NCBI RefSeq assembly: GCF_003413745.1
Contig: NZ_QVID01000001.1
Span: forward strand, 1,922,001-1,986,000
Direction: 5' to 3'
Source of the DNA: Marixanthomonas ophiurae
Lineage (GTDB): Bacteria > Bacteroidota > Bacteroidia > Flavobacteriales > Flavobacteriaceae
DNA: 64,000 bases
A model generated the notes under the pieces. It was not told where the DNA came from. It searched no databases and saw only the letters and a list, made by a program, of their open reading frames with translations. Shown one piece after another: positions 61,180 through 64,000 of the stretch (its first letter is position 1; each line of letters starts with the position of its first letter). The translations under genes and the position numbers were made by a program.

Positions 61180-61215
61180 TATATTTGCAACGCACAAGAA
61201 AAAGCTTGTGCGTTG
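61180..61215 (+). promoter_or_regulatory. nusB promoter -7 element joined to a leader/terminator hairpin
   Basis: TATATTTG at 61180-61187 (exact TAnnTTTG) is followed at once by CAACGCACAAG (61188-61198), a six-base loop and CTTGTGCGTTG (61205-61215), then TTTATTTAT. Either the hairpin ends the preceding dehydrogenase transcript, or it forms the 5' end of the nusB transcript; both may apply. Confidence 0.5.
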
Positions 61216-61245
61216 TTTATTTATAAATGTTCTTTATTTTAAAAT

Positions 61246-62190
61246 ATGCTCACAAGAAGACATATTAGGGTCAAAGTTTTACAGTCAACTTACGCTTTTT
61301 TTCAAAGCGAACATCAAGACCTTGACAAGCAGGAAAAATTTCTATTGTACAGCATGGATCAAATGCAAGACTTGTATGTTTTGCTGCTTCAATTAATGGT
61401 TGAAGTAAAGGATCACGCTGAAAATTTTCTTCAGAAATCACAACAAAAACATTTGGCAACAGCCGAAGAGAAAAATCCGAATCGAAACTTTGTTGATAAT
61501 AAAGTAATTCAGCTTATTGAAGCAAATCCAAATCTTGCTGAAATACTGAAGAATAAAAAACTGAATTATTGGCAAGATGACAATGAATATATCAATATTA
61601 TATTCAATGCATTAAAAGAGAAGGATTTTTATCAAGAGTATATTTCCAAAAAGGAGGTTTCATTTAAAGAGGATAGGGATTTTATTGTTAAGTTTTATAA
61701 AGAAGTAGTAGCTCCTGACGAAAAGCTTTACGACTACTTGGAAGATAAACGCTTAACGTGGTTGGACGATTTTCCATTGGTAAATACTGCAATGGTAAAA
61801 ATGCTTTCTAAAATTTCAGAAAAAAATGTAGCTACTATTTTGGTTCCATCTTTGTATAAAAATGACGATGACCGTGAGTTTGCTCTACAATTGCTTCGGA
61901 AAGTAATACTGAACAATGAAAAACTGGATAATGAAATAGATGGCAAAACACCAAATTGGGATAAAGATCGTATTGCGCATATTGATATGATTATTCTTAA
62001 AATTGGTATTTCAGAATTTCTGTATTTCCCTTCTATTCCAGAACGTGCTACTATAAACGAATGTCTTGAGATATCAAAAGAATACTCAACGCCTAAAAGT
62101 AGTAGCTTTATTAACGGAATATTGGATAAGCTTGTAAAAGAATATACAAAAGAAGGTAAACTGAATAAATTAGGCCGAGGCCTTCAATAG
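61246..62190 (+). CDS. nusB: NusB transcription antitermination factor, long form
   Basis: The 314-residue protein opens LTRRHIRVKVLQSTYAFFQSE, which aligns with NusB helix 1, while the rest of the NusB fold appears from about residue 150: DFIVKFYKEVVAPDEKLYDYLE, LLRKVILNNEKLDNEI, KDRIAHIDMIILKIGISEFL and IPERATINECLEISKEYS. It thus appears to carry a roughly 120-residue insert between helix 1 and the rest, compared with the 140-residue enterobacterial NusB. It binds boxA RNA with NusE/S10 in rRNA antitermination. The cluster nusB-DUF1573-yajC is conserved in the lineage. Confidence 0.93.
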   Translation: MLTRRHIRVKVLQSTYAFFQSEHQDLDKQEKFLLYSMDQMQDLYVLLLQLMVEVKDHAENFLQKSQQKHLATAEEKNPNRNFVDNKVIQLIEANPNLAEILKNKKLNYWQDDNEYINIIFNALKEKDFYQEYISKKEVSFKEDRDFIVKFYKEVVAPDEKLYDYLEDKRLTWLDDFPLVNTAMVKMLSKISEKNVATILVPSLYKNDDDREFALQLLRKVILNNEKLDNEIDGKTPNWDKDRIAHIDMIILKIGISEFLYFPSIPERATINECLEISKEYSTPKSSSFINGILDKLVKEYTKEGKLNKLGRGLQ

Positions 62191-62241
62191 AAGTAAAAAA
62201 ATAAGTATTTTAGCGGCGCTTAAACATAAAATATATATACT

Positions 62242-62724
62242 ATGAAAAAATCGATTTTAATTTTAGCTGTATTATCTGCTTTTGCATTTACATCGTGTAA
62301 AGAAAAAGCTTCAGATAAAGTAAATGAAGAAAATGTAGCAGCAGCTGCAGACCGTGATGCAGACGCATCTAAATTTCCGGTCATGAAATTTGAAAAAACA
62401 GAATATGACTTCGGAACTATTGCCAAGGGTGAGAAAGTAGAACACGAATTTAAATTCACTAACACTGGCGATGCTCCTTTAGTAATTGTTAATGCTACTA
62501 GTAGCTGTGGTTGTACTGTGCCAGAATATTCAAAAGAAGCGATAGCACCGGGTGAAGACGGAAAGCTTTTAGTTAAATATGATGGTAGTGGAGTTAATCA
62601 AGTGAGCAAAACTGTAACTATTGTTGCTAATACAGAAAAAGGAAAAGAGACCTTAAAAATTAAAGCCTTTGTAACGCCTAAAAACGGAGCTAATGAAGGT
62701 CAAAACATGCTTAAAACGAGCTAA
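62242..62724 (+). CDS. DUF1573 lipoprotein
   Basis: The 160-residue lipoprotein (FTSC, about Cys18) carries one DUF1573 Ig-like domain: MKFEKTEYDFGTIAKGEKVEHEFKFTNTGDAPLVIVNATSSCGCTVPEYSKEAIAPGEDGKLLVKYD. The CGCT motif is the family hallmark. Role unknown; it is exported and probably anchored on the outer or inner leaflet of the outer membrane. It follows nusB by 51 bases and precedes yajC by 29 bases. Confidence 0.9.
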   Translation: MKKSILILAVLSAFAFTSCKEKASDKVNEENVAAAADRDADASKFPVMKFEKTEYDFGTIAKGEKVEHEFKFTNTGDAPLVIVNATSSCGCTVPEYSKEAIAPGEDGKLLVKYDGSGVNQVSKTVTIVANTEKGKETLKIKAFVTPKNGANEGQNMLKTS

Positions 62725-62753
62725 TTTATAAATTAAAAGAATAGACTATTTTT

Positions 62754-63056
62754 ATGGAACAAATTCAAGGCTTTCTTCCTATTATCTTATTGTTTGCTGT
62801 GATGTATCTTTTTTTAATACGTCCGCAAATGAAAAAGCAAAAGCAAGAAAAAAAGTTTGCTAAAGAAATTAAAAAAGGGGATAAAGTAATCACCAAAAGC
62901 GGGATGCACGGTAAAATTTTAGATTTAAATGACGATGGTACCTGTATTATCGAAACCGGTGCCGGTAAAATGAAATTTGAACGTTCTGCTCTTTCTATGG
63001 AAATGAGCGAAAAGATGAACGCTCCCAAGACTCCTGCTAAAAAGGAAAAGAAATAG
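62754..63056 (+). CDS. yajC: Preprotein translocase subunit YajC
   Basis: The 100-residue protein has one N-terminal TM helix (residues 7-22, FLPIILLFAVMYLFLIRPQ) followed by the KKQKQEKKFAKEIKKGDKVITKSGMHGKI motif of YajC and a basic C-terminal tail. It is an accessory subunit of the SecDF-YajC complex of the Sec translocase. It is the last of the nusB-DUF1573-yajC set and ends at a palindromic bidirectional terminator. Confidence 0.95.
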   Translation: MEQIQGFLPIILLFAVMYLFLIRPQMKKQKQEKKFAKEIKKGDKVITKSGMHGKILDLNDDGTCIIETGAGKMKFERSALSMEMSEKMNAPKTPAKKEKK

Positions 63057-63074
63057 TTTTATTTTAACAGAATT

Positions 63075-63111
63075 AAAAAACCGCAATATTTTTAAATATT
63101 GCGGTTTTTTT
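63075..63111. terminator. Bidirectional terminator between yajC and pepT
   Basis: AAAAAACCGCAATATTT and its complement form a nearly perfect palindromic stem (63075-63110) with A and T tracts on both sides. Confidence 0.9.
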
Positions 63112-63131
63112 GTTTGTAAGGATTAGCTTAT

Positions 63132-64000
63132 TTATGCTTCTTTTTCTGCTAGCAATTGAGCAATGTTTACAATTACTTCTATAGCCTTTTGCATATTCTC
63201 TAACGGTACATATTCATAACGACCGTGAAAGTTGTGTCCGCCAGCAAAAATATTGGGGCAAGGCAAGCCCATAAAACTTAATTGAGAACCATCTGTACCA
63301 CCTCTAATAGGTTTAATAATAGGTTTGATATCTGCTTTCTTCATTGCTTCTTCGGCAAGATCAACGATATGCATTACAGGTTCAATTTTTTCACGCATAT
63401 TAAAGTATTGATCTTTTATTTCAATTGTAATCAATTCTTTTTCGTGCTGTGCGTTGATTTCATCTGCTAATTTAACCATCATTTCTTTTCGAGCTTCAAA
63501 ATGGTCTTTATCGTGATCTCGTATAATATATTGTAGCTTGGTGCCGTCCACTTCTCCATTTACACTTTGCAGGTGGAAAAAACCTTCGCGACCGTCAGTA
63601 TGTTCTGGTGTTTCCATTCTAGGTAAGGAATTAATATAATCTGTAGCAATGTACATGCTATTGATCATTTTTCCCTTGGCTGTTCCTGGATGTACAATTT
63701 TACCTTTAACAGTTACAACGGCTCCAGCTGCATTGAAGTTTTCATATTCCAACTCGCCAATTTGGCTGCCGTCCATGGTATATGCCCATTCGGCACCAAA
63801 TTTTTCTACATCAAATTTGTGGGCACCACGACCAATTTCTTCATCAGGAGTAAAACCTATTCGTATTTTTCCGTGTTTTATTTCGGGATGATTTACTAAA
63901 TACTCCATAGCCGAAACAATTTCAGCAACTCCCGCTTTATCGTCTGCCCCTAATAAGGTAGTACCATCTGTAGTGATTAGCGTTTGCCCTTTATAAAGTA
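63132..64000 (-). CDS. pepT: Peptidase T (aminotripeptidase), N-terminus beyond the window edge
   Basis: The minus-strand frame is open from 63132 to base 64000, so the N-terminus lies outside; an internal ATG at 63908 is not the start, because the reading frame before it encodes [16 protein letters not shown], the typical M20 metal-site region. Then come [10 protein letters not shown], a zinc-ligand [17 protein letters not shown] region and [16 protein letters not shown], all M20B tripeptidase signatures. The enzyme splits N-terminal residues from tripeptides in the cytoplasm. The terminator at 63075-63111 is shared with yajC. Confidence 0.92.
   Translation of the reverse strand, partial: LYKGQTLITTDGTTLLGADDKAGVAEIVSAMEYLVNHPEIKHGKIRIGFTPDEEIGRGAHKFDVEKFGAEWAYTMDGSQIGELEYENFNAAGAVVTVKGKIVHPGTAKGKMINSMYIATDYINSLPRMETPEHTDGREGFFHLQSVNGEVDGTKLQYIIRDHDKDHFEARKEMMVKLADEINAQHEKELITIEIKDQYFNMREKIEPVMHIVDLAEEAMKKADIKPIIKPIRGGTDGSQLSFMGLPCPNIFAGGHNFHGRYEYVPLENMQKAIEVIVNIAQLLAEKEA

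Noticed and set aside
1-64000. CRISPR arrays, IS elements, prophage or attachment sites
   Set aside because: I looked for evenly spaced repeats, transposase motifs and integrase genes and found none; the window is syntenic-looking core chromosome.

Overview
This 64 kb window is a stretch of core chromosome from a member of the Bacteroidota, most likely a marine or environmental Flavobacteriaceae. The evidence is AT-rich DNA, many lipoproteins starting MKK...C, two proteins with C-terminal type IX secretion (T9SS) sorting domains, Bacteroidota-type promoters (TTG, about 19-20 nt, TAnnTTTG), and lineage-typical families (DUF3276, DUF6503-like, DUF1573, a cyclophilin-FKBP fusion, a long NusB). 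I see no IS element, prophage, CRISPR array, tRNA or rRNA. The only RNA gene I am confident of is the SRP RNA near 2.6 kb.

Layout. 0-9.5 kb: a truncated TrmH/SpoU methyltransferase, lipoproteins, a glutaminyl cyclotransferase, SRP RNA, a LETM1-like protein, a DUF4331 gene pair with a TPR lipoprotein, a folded RNA-like element, a P-loop kinase, and an ECF sigma/anti-sigma pair. 9.7-22 kb: a T9SS-secreted fungalysin (M36), Cu/Zn SOD lipoprotein, YdeI-like protein, a hydrolase-OsmC fusion coupled to a DUF2490 protein, and a secreted S9 peptidase paired with a huge BNR/sortilin-type propeller protein. 22-32 kb: a vWA/MoxR-type pair, a TauE exporter, LysM and fasciclin proteins, a compact ABC cluster with an iminopeptidase-like lipoprotein, and a propeller-amidohydrolase fusion. 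32-44.5 kb: divergent lipid kinase and APP1-type phosphatidate phosphatase, a dual PPIase, DUF1028-T9SS protein, thioredoxin-like protein, a CsaA-like protein, a SulP transporter, RecG, an M1 peptidase and a patatin. 44.6-49.6 kb: a lipoprotein / multi-TM protein / histidine kinase / response regulator cluster, then a membrane-anchored glutamate-synthase-like enzyme. 49.7-64 kb: a UvrD-type helicase, tandem esterase paralogues, a Sua5/YrdC protein, an OmpA lipoprotein, a glycosyltransferase, DUF3276, an ABC exporter, a leucine-dehydrogenase-type enzyme, nusB-DUF1573-yajC, and a truncated pepT.

Together the genes describe a heterotrophic cell that works on peptides (M36, S9, M1, PepT, iminopeptidase, glutaminyl cyclotransferase) and phospholipids (patatin, lipid kinase, APP1) at a lipoprotein-rich surface, beside standard information-processing genes. 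The parts least explained by known families are the lipoprotein/multi-TM/kinase/regulator cluster at 44.6-47.4 kb, the multi-branched RNA-like fold at 6.9 kb, the DUF4331 domain apparently spread over two genes at 4.0-5.5 kb, and the ABC ATPase with a tiny membrane partner at 27.8-28.8 kb. Intergenic gaps are all under 300 bases; the longest (9483-9765) holds a promoter-like site and an AT-rich hairpin. All functional calls rest on motif recognition by eye, without database searches.
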